From positions 32,227,067 to 32,291,066 of the forward strand of contig OX359245.1 of the NCBI GenBank assembly GCA_947179485.1: 64,000 bases of DNA, read 5' to 3'. This stretch comes from Allacma fusca. Lineage: Eukaryota > Arthropoda > Collembola > Symphypleona > Sminthuridae. Below the pieces are notes generated by a model. The model searched no databases. It was not told the DNA's origin and worked only from the letters and a program-made list of their open reading frames with translations. Of the stretch, positions 47,521 through 59,093 are shown in pieces (position 1 is the first letter of the stretch; every line of letters starts with the position of its first letter). A program made the position numbers and the translations under genes.

Positions 47521-50500
47521 CAGAGCTGTTTTCAAGTCATGTCATTACGCTGACCCGACCATGGACTTGACTTGGAATTGAATATCACGTCCAAAAATAT
47601 GTTCAACCTGGACTTGATATTTTGACTTGAGATATGAACATGATTTTTCAAATCAGATTCCTTCACGTCATTTATTACATGACTTGGACATGAATAGGAC
47701 TTGGGATGTGTGGTGTCAAATAACATGACTTGATCATGACTTGAGACGTGACTTGATCATGACTTGAGACGTGAACATGAAGTCAATTAAATTATATTTT
47801 ATGATTTTATTAATCATTAAATGACTAAAGTAAAAAATAACGTATACAATATATCAACGAGTATTAAAAAATATTACTCATTTCAGTTATCCCATTCATT
47901 AAAATTCAGTCTTGCGTTTCCCCTAAAACTTTTTTAGCGACAGCTTCAGCTCGAACTTGATCAAAATTCTGCAATTGAGATTTTAATCTTAGCCATGCCT
48001 TTAAACACATGGACACCTGAATAGTTTCATCCATCATTGACAGCCCCTTTTGTGTTAAAAGATCGGTTCCCATTGAAAATAAGCATTCCATTGGAACTCC
48101 AGTTGAAGACACACTTAAATAGTCCATTGCCATTTTAGAAAGGTGGGGGTAAATAGCTTGGCGGTCCTTCATTAAAAACATAAGTTTATCATGTCATGAT
48201 TCAACCCAGATTTTCTGTAAGCACTATAAATAATATTACCTTCCACCAAGATAAAACACCAGATTCAATATCTTTGGGGCTACATGTTGGCTCGTCCAGG
48301 TACTTCGTCAGTTCATCTTGAGCGGAAATTCTGGCTTTCTTCATTTGTATTGAAAATATGTCCTCCTTAAACGATTCATCGACACTCATTTGCCCATTCT
48401 GTGGTTTGTACTCCTTTTTCCAAAGATCTGTAATCATTCTTAGAAAATTCCACCAAACAAAGTTATTGCACCACCAATCTAAAAATTAAAGTAAACTGAC
48501 TGGGGTATCAGCATACCTTCTATACTTCGGCACCATTTCTTTAAATCCGACCTGGCTATGCCACTCAAATTTTAAGCGGGGATTTAGCACTAAATAAAAA
48601 AAGGCATTAATTATCACGCTAATTTAGTGAGTTATTAACAAATAATAATTTACCGACTCCAACAATATACACTAATCCATCAGACTTCGGATAATATTTG
48701 TTTAGCTTATCGCAAGCCAATTTTGCTGCTTCAACCAATGCTGGATCGTGTCCATTTTTAATCTAAACAAATCCACATAAAATTCAAGGCAAAAGAAAAA
48801 ATTCGTGATATTTAAATTATAACAAATACCGACATATCTACATTGTAAGATTCCAAATGGTCGTATAGATGCACATAATAGGCTGCCGTTAGACATAGGT
48901 TTGGAGTGAGCTGCTTCGACATCTTATCCGTTATTAATTTAAACGGCTGCGTAAAATAATTCCATATAAATCAGTGGAAATATTTACAAATCCGTGATAC
49001 TGTTGACATACCTCCAAAAATTTGATCAACAATTCGAGAGTTTGCCATTCCCCGTCTGAAAGCGTTAACTTCGATAACCGTTTGTCACTTCTCATTGTGG
49101 ATTCAACAGGCTGGAAATAATGAGTAATTACCATAATTACAAACTTTAAAAGGTAACAACTGTACCATAACTTACAGCACGAAGATCGACAAATCTCTGG
49201 AACATTTTCAGAGTTGTGTTCCATCTAACTGGCATGTCCAAACAGAGTGTTAAGGGTTTTGTCCCTAATGATTCGCAAAAATATCGCAAAGACTCTGTCA
49301 GTAGGTTTGATTTGCGTATTGTCCGCACTGTGGTTTTAATCTTCAAAAACAATAGCAAAAAGTATGAAAAAATAGCATGGATTTTGTATAATCATATTAA
49401 TAAGTTCGATTTTGAAAATTATAAACTGTACCCTATGGTAAATAGATGACATTATTCGGTTCAGATTTTCAGTATCCTCATCATCAGTTGAACTTTCTTC
49501 AAAATCATCTATATCCAAAGCAGCATTTGTCCCAATTTTCTTAATCACAGAAAGAGCCGCTTGGCAAGACAGATTAAGAATATGAGCAAAGCATCTCACT
49601 CTGTTGTTTTCTTCCGAAAATAAAATTCCCTGTATACAAATCAAAAACCTCAATTTTTCAATGGCACTCACGTTTTTTCAACAGTTCAACTTCTGAAGGA
49701 GGTGGAAACGCGATTACTTTATCTGCCAACATTGTTTTCAAACAGGAAATCATCGTATCGTTGTTAGACGCATTGTCACAAGTCAAAGCTAACAATTTGT
49801 CAGTCACATTATAGTCCTCCAAAGTCCGAAATATAGAACTAGCAAGAACCTTTCCCTTGTGAGACCCTTTGATAATGTCAAAATTTAGGACTACTTGCTT
49901 ATAATTCCATTCTGAATCCACAAATGTTGCCATTATTCCATGAAATGATTTCCCGTTCCTTGTTGTCCACGAATCCACAATCAATGAAATCCTTCCAGGC
50001 GTCCTCTAATTAAAATTGTAAAAAGTTGAATTAGTGGAGAAACTAGCCTATTACTCTGAATTTAGTAAGCTGTAGTAAGTTTTGTCGTACTTGCAAAGTG
50101 TCCTTCACGTTTGACTTCTCAACTGAATACATTTCTTGTATTTTTCGCTTTACAATATGACGGTTTGGAATAAAAGCATTGCTAGGAGCGCTGTACTTTG
50201 CAAAGCTAATGAACCACTCGGATTCAACCACACTGAATGGAAGGCTTTGCATAATAATCATTTCGACCATCTTCCTGTGAAACATCTCGTTTGAAAAAGG
50301 CTTTAAAAATAAAATAATTGCTTACATTTTCATTTTATACTGAACAGCATGCTTTTGATAACTCATTAGTTGTAATTTTTGCTAAAATAATTTACCGTTT
50401 TGTTAAATGATATGTTTAACGGCCATGAAGTACTTGCCTCGTCACCACCCGGATTTTGAACTTTCTTTCCATCTAGTTTTTCCTTGTGCTTTGATCGTAG

Positions 50501-51361
50501 GTGTCTGAGTAAGTTTCCCGTTCCAGAATTCTTTTCTCTCGCAAACTTTGCGCTACAAATAAATAGTGTTAACTAATCTTAACTCACAATCAGGAAAACT
50601 GGATTCTATAGCATCTGAACCATTTATAAACGTCGGTGTATAAAAACGAATACGACTACCGTCAGGATTTACGGGCAATACTTGCAGTTATATTTCTTTG
50701 TCGATGAATCCAATTCAAAATATTCGTGGACTATAGATCTTTTTTTAATTCTTTCTTGGCTATTGTCTGCTTGCCCTTGTTCATCGTCTCCTTCTGAAAT
50801 GTTGACTATATCGTTCGCAGTATCCTTTTCCATTGATAATAATTATTAACTACAATTATTATTGAAGTCAAATACAGCAGCAACACTACACTGTTACGAC
50901 AGACAAACCTCTAATAATAAACGCTCTCTCGAAGGCTTGGGGCTCCTTGATGACTCCTGCGAATCTTAGTCAAAGTTTCTCAGGTTGGGTAAGGTTTAAC
51001 ACACGTGCAACCATCACATCCACGACAGTAACGGTAGGGAGTGCGACTTCTGTTGGAATTTGCAACACGTGAGTAAACGTCAACTGCTCGTTGAGACATG
51101 GGAATTGAACTTGAGGAGTCAAGTCATTTCTCAAGTCACGTCATGTCGTTTAACGTGAACATGAAATAGACTTGGTTGTCAAGTCTTTTAGAAGAACATG
51201 GACTTGAATAGACTTGAACATGAGTTCGTGTTCAAATTTCATTACGGAATTGACCCTGTACTTGAAATTTCAAGTCAAAATGTTCACTTGCACGAACATG
51301 ACTTGGACTTGGGACTTGACTTGAATGAGCCAAGTCAGACATGGACTTGAAAACAGCTCTG
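47521..51361. mobile_element. Autonomous-looking hAT transposon, 3.8 kb
   Basis: The ends CAGAGCTGTTTTCAAGTC and GACTTGAAAACAGCTCTG are perfect inverted repeats of 18 bases. Perfect 8-bp direct repeats GTTGTATG flank them (47513-47520 and 51362-51369). Both subterminal regions (about 47540-47790 and 51100-51350) are packed with ACTTGA/TCAAGT motifs, probable transposase binding sites. The single minus-strand gene is a full-length transposase with no defect that I can see. It is unrelated in TIR sequence to the 7-kb element. The perfect duplication argues for recent insertion. Confidence 0.93.
47906..50833 (-). CDS. hAT transposase with BED finger (second element)
   Basis: A gene of about twelve exons. 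The first exons are 50833-50673, 50552-50396, 50300-50091, 50005-49672, 49610-49432, 49340-49176 and 49110-49012; later exons cover about 48946-48829, 48762-48655, 48590-48519, 48457-48239 and 48161-47906. A BED finger spans exons 1 and 2 (CKYC, then RHLRSKH). The catalytic RNase H-like fold begins ISLIVDSWTTRNGKSFHGIM and continues with TCDNASNNDTMI and RVRCFAHILNLSCQAAL. Next come the RW motif (MPVRWNTTLKMFQRF) and LNPRLKFEW. The hATC region ends the protein with AIYPHLSKMAMDYLSVSSTG. Two introns use GAAG acceptors, chosen because they keep frame and give the expected motifs. I see no stop or frameshift. The family role is cut-and-paste transposition by a nuclear enzyme. Confidence 0.85.
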
Positions 51362-52644
51362 GTTGTATGCCTAAATCGTGTGCGATTATATTAAGACTTG
51401 AGCTTAAATAAACGGACAGGTAATACTCATTAATAAAAAGGAGTGCTTGGCATGCCACATTTTAGGCGTTTTATAAGGCCATTGAACTAAGATCGCGCGA
51501 AACTTTAAATAAACGGACAGAAAGTACTCTTTAATAATAAAGGATCTTTTCCTTAAACTGATGTTTTGTGGCTAGCGTCGGAATATCTATTAATTTCGTG
51601 GGTCCCATTTTTAATAAGCTTTTAACAAACGTTGTTCAAGTCAGGACAAAAGTTTATAGGATTGCCAACATCTAGTTAGCTTGAGAATTACGTAGCTTCG
51701 TAACAAATCAAATAAATTCCTGAAAGGCCGTAAATATTTACTGTTTTTTTATAATAGATTATTACAAAGGGCGGGCTCACAGCTCAGAGGAGCACGACTG
51801 CCTGCCTTAAAAACAAGACTATCGAGAAACATACGCAAGACGTAGTTGGACTTACTCATGCATATACTGTACATAAAGTTTGGGCTAATTATTGTGAACA
51901 TAGTGCTACAATAGGTTCATTCAATATTTATTCAGTATTGTTTTCGGGGTCCTTAAAATAAGTTTGTATTTGTTGTAGTGTTTCTTATCGAGACCAATAA
52001 ACCGTCCCGACCACCGTACCGTTCCAAACCGAATGAAATCTTGCAAATCAGGAACCTGTACCGTTCCGATACCCGAAATTTCGGTTCGGGAAATTATTAT
52101 CCCGAGACAAGAAAAAAATTTACTTTTTGTCCCTGTACTGATACTATCCCGAAACCGAATGACCCGACATTGGTTTATCCCAAACCGATTTTTTCCAGAA
52201 CCGTTCGGAATCAGTACCGATAACAGATTGAAATATTTAATCCACAATTTTAAGTATAAGTTCACATTCTGTATATTCATTCGCTTATACTCAAGTACAC
52301 ATTACACATAAACAAAAAAACATATCATACTTTCCACGCACTAGTCTAATCTACAATTCCCAGGTGCTCTAAGAAACTTTTTTTATACGCACGAATCCTC
52401 GTTTTTCGACCCCGCCGTGATTTCAAATAATACCTTGGTACCTTTCGTAATTGATTTCCTGACTTTCCACGTCCAACATTCTTTGGTTGGGTTATGGGTT
52501 TTAATGATAAAGTAGAATTCTCTTCACCTCAATTAAAATCCTAATTTTTGAGCCATGCAAAAAATTATACGCAAGAAGAAGTAAAGAAGGGTTCACATGG
52601 GATAGTGCACATCTGTGCTGAATGCAAAGCGCACATGGTAAGTA
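51362..52644. other. Transposon flank with GC-rich CCGAAA-type repeat remnant
   Basis: From about 51978 to 52230 the sequence is unusually rich in ACCGTTCC, CCGAAAC and TTCGG motifs. Similar motif-rich blocks lie at 56700-56890 and 58360-58460. The first two blocks lie just outside the ends of the next hAT-like element, which suggests that it inserted into an older element with such ends. I see no coding gene. A stretch near 51770 resembles a tRNA A-box but lacks the rest. Confidence 0.4.
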
Positions 52645-53278
52645 TAGGGTGCCCAGATAATTCCATTCTAAAATCAGGACTCCTAATTCAAAAAACAAAT
52701 AATACAGTTTCATTACAATTTAACTATTTAAAATTCGCATGTATATCCCCGGAATACTAGATACCTAAGAATTCAGCTTCTGTTGTAGTCATACTTTTTA
52801 GGTGACTTAGCAGCTATCAGTAAACATTTGTTCGCAATGCAATCTTTAAAACTTTGAGAACAATTTTTGATTTGATAGTTCACAATGATCAGCAGCTCAG
52901 CGTTTAAGCTAGTTACATATATTTAACGCGTTTCTTTGTGGGCCTAAATTTTATGCGTTAAGGAAAACGTTCCTTCAGCCTCAGCGTTGTTACAGTTCGA
53001 AATAAATAAGAATTAGCAAAATTTGTTACAATTACATATTCGCCAAACAGCTTATCTGTCTATTTCAATCTTAACCGTTTACACTGTTGATTTCGTTTTG
53101 AGAAACAGAAGTCTCTAGGCAAACAAACTTTAAATAATACTGAAACTTAGTCTGAAAAATGGGTCAAGTCAATGAAGCAGCTATTTTAGAATCTTGAAAT
53201 ATTTGTCTCACTAAATTAGAAAGGCAGCCCGAAGTTCTAAAATATTTGTGATGCTCATAGGGGGAAACCCTGGTATGC

Positions 53279-53366
53279 CAGAACAATACGAGATCCCTCT
53301 GGACATGGGTCTCACTTCTGACCCTTTCTCCAGAGGTGTCTCGAATTGTTCTGACCAACTACCTTG
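53279..53366. repeat. Imperfect hairpin inside the decayed hAT
   Basis: CAGAACAATACGAGATCCCT followed by CTGGA is mirrored by TCCAGAGGTGTCTCGAATTG followed by TTCTG, with a short loop of about 35 bases. It may be a small foldback or a structured RNA. Confidence 0.65.
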
Positions 53367-53401
53367 GTATGATTCATTTGAGCTGTGGGGTTTCTGGGCA
53401 G

Positions 53402-53489
53402 ACCCAGGTGACTCAGGTTCTCCGGACAGACTCAAGATGACCTAAGGTCTCCGGACAGACCCCAGGTGACCTAGGTTCTCCGGGCAGGT
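53402..53489. repeat. Three tandem units of about 29 bp
   Basis: Three successive units share a frame of CAGAC, AGGTGAC and TCTCCGG with a few differences. They lie directly beside the hairpin and are GC-richer than the surroundings. Confidence 0.75.
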
Positions 53490-53539
53490 TCCTAAGTGGC
53501 TGGATTTGTTTAGTTTGTTATGCTTTCGTCTTTTTTCTT

Positions 53540-54129
53540 TTGTCTTGTAGTTGAAGTTAAACCACTTAAACAACCTTCATTCGATTTACCTTTCTCCTCC
53601 CCACTCCGCTTCCCACTCTCCTCCTTCTTTTGGACCACTCCAATTTTCTTTTCCACTCTTCTCGTCCTTCCCTCTCTCTTTCTCTATCCCACCCCACTTC
53701 CACTACTCCTCCTGCTGCGGTTCCGTTGGAGACTCCGTCGCCCGGCCCATGAGTACGTCTGGTCTTGGTGACGGTATGAAGGGGCGGGTATTCACCACGG
53801 CGGCAGTCCGCGGCGTAACGGAGCCACCACCCTCTAGTCCAGTCCTGGACCCCATGTGTGCCCCACTGCACGGTTGAAACGGACCGTTCGACCAAGGACT
53901 CCAAACCAGGGAGCACTGTCCTGGCAATCCCGGGACTTAAACCTGGAAATAAATAAACATAAATAAACACATACATACATAAATAAATAAAATACTTACC
54001 GAAGCCGATTATAACGACGCAGCAAAGATTGGGACAGCCCAGCCAAAGGAACCTCCGCCAAGTCCAGTGGCAGCTCCCACTGCCTCCCAGGGGTGGTCCT
54101 CCAATCGCCACAATGAGTCCATTGGTAGC
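53540..54129. other. GC-rich island, possible retroelement remnant or spliced ORF
   Basis: Base composition jumps to GC-rich here. On the plus strand the island ends in an AAATAAAC-type tandem A-rich tail (53945-53995), like the 3' tail of a non-LTR retroelement. On the minus strand an exon 54129-54000 has good splice sites (CAG and GTAAGT). A CAG acceptor near 53952 could join it to a long open frame running to about 53566. The two readings conflict. I recognise no reverse transcriptase or host domain. I list it without choosing. Confidence 0.35.
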
Positions 54130-56613
54130 CTGAAAAAACCATCAATTCAATTCAATGAATTTGGAAACGTGAGATTTGTCTTTTCTTCAGAGTAACCGAA
54201 CAGTAAATACAACTAACGTCTTCACTGCTTCTTTGACGATGTGATGCAGTTAATTGAGGTTTTAAACATTAGATGCTTTGGAGCAGTGGCACCACGTTAC
54301 TGCCGTTTTCGTCGTCGAAAACCTTGATAGCAGCAATAATGTTAGCACGATCGGACTCTTTAGCAATTACCACTCCAGGTGTTTGTTGGAATCTTGAAAA
54401 AAAACTCGCATATCCAAATTATCGCTCACAAAATAGATAACAAGCGTGACGAGGGAAGAGAAAAATTGACAATAGGGCTAGTGAGTACGTTAAGCTGTAA
54501 AATGCTGGGAAGTTCATAATAGGACAAAAGTTGTTTTGGTGGACATATTTAAAATATGAGGGAGAGCAGGGGAAAGTTGAGTGGAAGAAAGACGCTGAAT
54601 TTGACTCATTTCCAACCTTTCATTATTTTGATGCAATAAAAGTTCTCCGACTATATCTACTCTTAAATAGCCTTAAAGTTTGACGACAAAACGGAGCCTT
54701 GCTTGAGGCTAGTCGTTCTAGGAACTGAGGGAAAATATTGGAATTTGTTTCAGTTTTATTTTGAACTTCACGGTAAAGTTTCATTCAAGGTCAAGTTCGT
54801 GGAAATTAACTTCATTGGTTGAACTTGAATACAGGTCTGCTCTCTAGTAGCGGATAAACGCAACTGAAATAGGAATAATTTCAAATTGCAATTAACAATC
54901 TTGACTGTAACTATGTGCATACACTTAGCGAACGACGCTTTAACTGCAGAACAACGGTGTATTTTATAACGGTAAATTGATGTCTATATGTGTTATATGG
55001 ATAAACATCACTCCTTTGCAGTCCCGTGAGGTACGCGGATTATGTGGTAGTGTGAACTATAGTTGGAGAATAGTAGCTAGAATAACTAAAGGCAGTAGAC
55101 ACCTGGCAGCTGTAATCACACGAAACTCAGTCACGACGGAAATAGAATTGGCTTACCTCCAATGACTTAAAAACCTTGAGTGTTAAGATGTTTATTTTGA
55201 AGAGTGACTGCGCCTTCTTTGGAAGCTTCGCTTCCATCTTCCGAAGGTCATACGAATATTTAATTCTTCGCGGCAAGACTCACTCCGTCTGGGCTGGCAT
55301 TTTGGCATATTTTCAAGGTAAAAATAGACGTTATTACGTTATAATAGTCTACACATATCAATTTGTTTCACAATTCATACACTATTTAAATACAGTTCAT
55401 ACACTATTTGTACACCTACTTCTTTGATATAAATTTACCACAAATAAATAATACGTGCAATAAATGCTGAATCGTATCTCCACGAATACCTTGTGCTCGC
55501 TTACTTCAGCACTTCGCTCCAAAATGTCCCCACGAATTTCACTGATTAAATAGTCGCACTTTCTTTGCTTTTACACTTTTTGTTACGTTTTTGTAAGCAG
55601 CAGAGCTGGAAGAATTGAAACACCTGGAAGTACAAACATGTTGCTTCCAAGGCTACCTCTTAATAATGAGCCGTACGAGGATTAAATATGAGCGTGAGTC
55701 TTGCCAAATGAACTTGATCACAGCAAACTATTTTGGGAATGGGAACACTTGTTGCTCCATATCCTCTTGATAGTGATATACGTTAGCAAAACCTGGAAAT
55801 GTATTTACTGTTTGCGTTTCCAAAATACTACTATATTACTATATGACATGCCCTGACCATACTCTTTTGTGGCACTCTCCTTGACTTTTTTGTGTATTGA
55901 GACCACCTGGGGACAGCCCCGGTTTCGGTGTGTGGTGATGCTTTACTTCATGATAAGCCATGGCTAATTCGGAAGCAGTGGTTTTGTCATGACTTTGATT
56001 TTTAAATGCTTGACTGGCGCACTCCATAATCTTTCATTAGCACAACTTGCATCGAATCAACAGATGCATCACCAAACATACTTGTCTCCTTTGATGTTAT
56101 AATTAATACAACTGTGTTCTTTTCCCCGCAGTACATTGTAATGAAAACTATTCTCTGGCATTCCAAATATTCAATTAAGACTATAAATTGCTAAATTAAT
56201 TTTTACAGATCTATACAACCAGGAACGAAATCATACAATTCAAACTTTTTATATGATCACATGCGCCTGTTAGATCATATTCTGTTATTGTAACTGTAAA
56301 GGAACACTTCAGAACTGCTCCGTACAAATTCAGTTTAGATTATAATTAGAACGTTCAAAGAAGAACTGTTGAAAGCATTTTACGTGCAGGGCAACATTTA
56401 GGTTCATGTGTATAGCTACTATTTGTTACTATAGTATTATTGGGGCAAATTGACTTTATAACTAATAACAATAAATTTTAGCCATTTTGCCCCGAAATGC
56501 AGCCGTGATATTTTTGTTAGCAACTGTGAAATAAGGACTACATTCAAGCCCTTCATGTGACCCTGGGTCAAATCCGGACAGTCCTGATCAAATCAGGACG
56601 TCTGGACACCCTA

Positions 56614-59093
56614 GGTAAGTAATTAGAACCATGTACATATTGGTTTTGCATTTTGTGCTATAAATTGTTTCCGCCAAGCTATGTTGCATCTTCGAGACTA
56701 TCGGTATGAATACTTCGGTTTCGGGAAACTTAGCTTGTCTAACCTTTCCCGATCGGTACTACATTACCGGTTTCTATTTCAGTCCCGAAACCCAAAACGA
56801 ATACCCTCCGATTTTATCGGATCTGATTCAGTTTTCCCGTTTCCGTCCCGGTAGCGCGGGACGTTTTCGTGGTACCGGTAACGTTCTACACGTACATAAT
56901 GTTTCAACGCATAGGGTAGCGAAATGTATAAAATGTACTGAAGGCAGACCATTTTAATTATAAATTACAAAGCTCTTCACCCATAGCGATTTATCCTCTC
57001 CATATGCATGATTTAAAACACGAATGTGAATAATGTTAAATATGAAATATCTGATGTCAACTTATTAACAATATGCTTCACAACCATCTTTAGTTTACGT
57101 ATACACATAGCGTGGGAATAGAAAACATTGCTCCTTCTCATATGTATACAGCTGTGAACCTTAAGAATACACTGCAAACGAGTCAGGTAGCTTTGATGTA
57201 AAATGGAATGAATGCTGCAAAACACAACTAGTAAGTTAATGTTAGTATTAACAATTTGGAAATACGTTAATATTGGCGGGCAAAATTACATGACTTACTT
57301 CTGTTCCCTTTTTTCTTTCTTAACTTAGTTTAAAAATACATCGTTTCGCTTGTACAAGCGTAAAAAGCGTTACATACAAGTTGAAAAACAACATAGATAG
57401 TTAATAAAATATAAATAATACTTACGCCAGACGCTAAACGTAAAAGCCATACTACAATTGTTGCATAAATATTGTTAAAAACCCAACGTTATAATATAAA
57501 TTAAAACGTAACGCATCTGTTCTATGGATTCATGTACTAATATTTCTTCGATAATGCCTTCAGTCTGGATTTTTCAGTTGTACCGTATCCAACTGCAAGC
57601 TTCTCGTTCCCCCGTCCTACTTGAACCAGATTGTACGCTTTTCCTCAGATATTGTGTAGTAATTCGACATCTATTTCTGCATTACTCTACTGTTTGGGTG
57701 AGCTTGAACCGAGAACGTATCTAACGAAATCTAAAGCGCGTAATCGACTGAAAAGAACCAGCTAAAACGATTTGGATGTCTTATACACGACATGGTTCCA
57801 TCCTCAGAACACGCAAAATGTTAAAAAACCCACGAATGGCCAGTCAATGAAATAAAATAGTTAATGGATAGATAAAAAACGTAAATAAATTGATGACCAA
57901 CTATTACTGTGTTATAGTACGGTTTCGTTCGGAGAAGTTTAACATGTTGTCCCAGCCTTCCACAGAATTGCTGGTTCTTGATTCTGGATTAGAAATGGTG
58001 TGCATTTCAATGAATCTGGTAAATAGAAAAACTCGTACCACAAATAGGTGATTCTTATAGCTTTGTCAAAAGTAATCTAACAAGGCTTCAAATCTGAGCT
58101 ACAGAAAGATACTAAATAACATTTTCTTACTCTGTATTTCCCTACACAAATTTTGCTTTAATTTTTTGGGAACGTTTCTATAGACTCCCAGAGAAAGATA
58201 GAAAAGGATACATCCCAATATGTTTCATCAATCCTGAATTCTAACAACCGAAAATAGTGTAACCAAAACATGTACTCATAATCGAATTTTATAATAGTGA
58301 CAGAACGCAATAACAATTCACAATTGCATGAATCATGTTCATTTCTTTTCATTAAGGTTTCTGTTCGGGACGAGTTGGAACGGGACAGTTTCGGAACAAA
58401 ATATTTGTCCCCACGTTATTTCAGGACGCAATCTGCAAGAATTGTCTGCGGGACGTAAACATTGTCCACAGTAACATTGTCCTAATTTTCATGATATGAC
58501 TCATCCGCATTTCTAATCTGAAACCCTTGAGCGGTATTGTACAAGTTGCAGAAATATGTCGAAGAAACTTTGCAAGACAAATTTAACTCACTGGTAATTG
58601 CAATATTTAACTTATTTATTGAGGCAAGGCACGATTTTTGGCTTTAAATTATTTATTTGTTCACAGTGTATCTACATATTTTTGATTTTTGTTAATATTT
58701 ACATAAGATATGCTGATTTAATTTGCTGTTCTGTGTATGCATAATTTATATATAATAATATGTTCATAGTCTGTGGTGAAACTAATTGGTTCAAATGAAG
58801 AAATGCTCGTCACAGTTATTTGGGGGTTCTCGAATGCAAGTCGATATTGCAGTTCCACAAACTCAAAATGAGGACTCGAACTACATCTTCACCAACATAT
58901 TAAACTGAAATTAAATACCTGGAGCTCTTTAAGCATATTGGAGGCAAGACTCATATTTATTTCTTGGAATTTTTCTGCAGAAAAGTTTGCCCTTCCTTCT
59001 TGAATTTATTACTGATAACTCTTAATATTTTCAGGGGTGCTTAACAGAGCTAGAAAGAATACATGTTTATATTAACGCAATCACATGGATGGT
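56614..59093. other. Gene-free stretch between the hAT-like element and Methuselah-like gene B
   Basis: It begins with the right target duplication GGTAAGTA. Motif-rich CCGAAA/CCCGG blocks at 56700-56890 and 58360-58460 look like relics of the same old element seen near 52000. Otherwise it is AT-rich with no supported coding frame. The 3' flank of the GPCR gene B lies at the right. Confidence 0.45.

Larger units (their letters stand above)
52645..56613. mobile_element. Decayed hAT-like element, 4 kb
   Basis: The left end TAGGGTGCCCAGA and right end TCTGGACACCCTA are inverted repeats with one mismatch. Perfect 8-bp direct repeats GGTAAGTA flank them (52637-52644 and 56614-56621). No intact transposase remains. 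The only hint is a minus-strand frame at 55839-56027 containing AMAYHEVKHHHT, which I recall as resembling the N-terminal part of some hAT proteins (weak). The interior contains a hairpin and tandem repeat (53279-53490) and a GC-rich island (53540-54129). The perfect duplication with a decayed interior suggests a non-autonomous copy mobilised by another transposase. Confidence 0.8.

Noticed and set aside
51768..51830. tRNA-like sequence (an A-box-like CACAGCTCAGAGG)
   Set aside because: No B-box, no cloverleaf and no anticodon arm could be drawn; at most a relic of a tRNA-derived SINE.
53520..53877. Plus-strand frames of 83 and 108 codons over the GC-rich island
   Set aside because: Composition is Ser/Pro/Leu-rich from pyrimidine runs with no domain; the opposite strand and retroelement readings are more credible.
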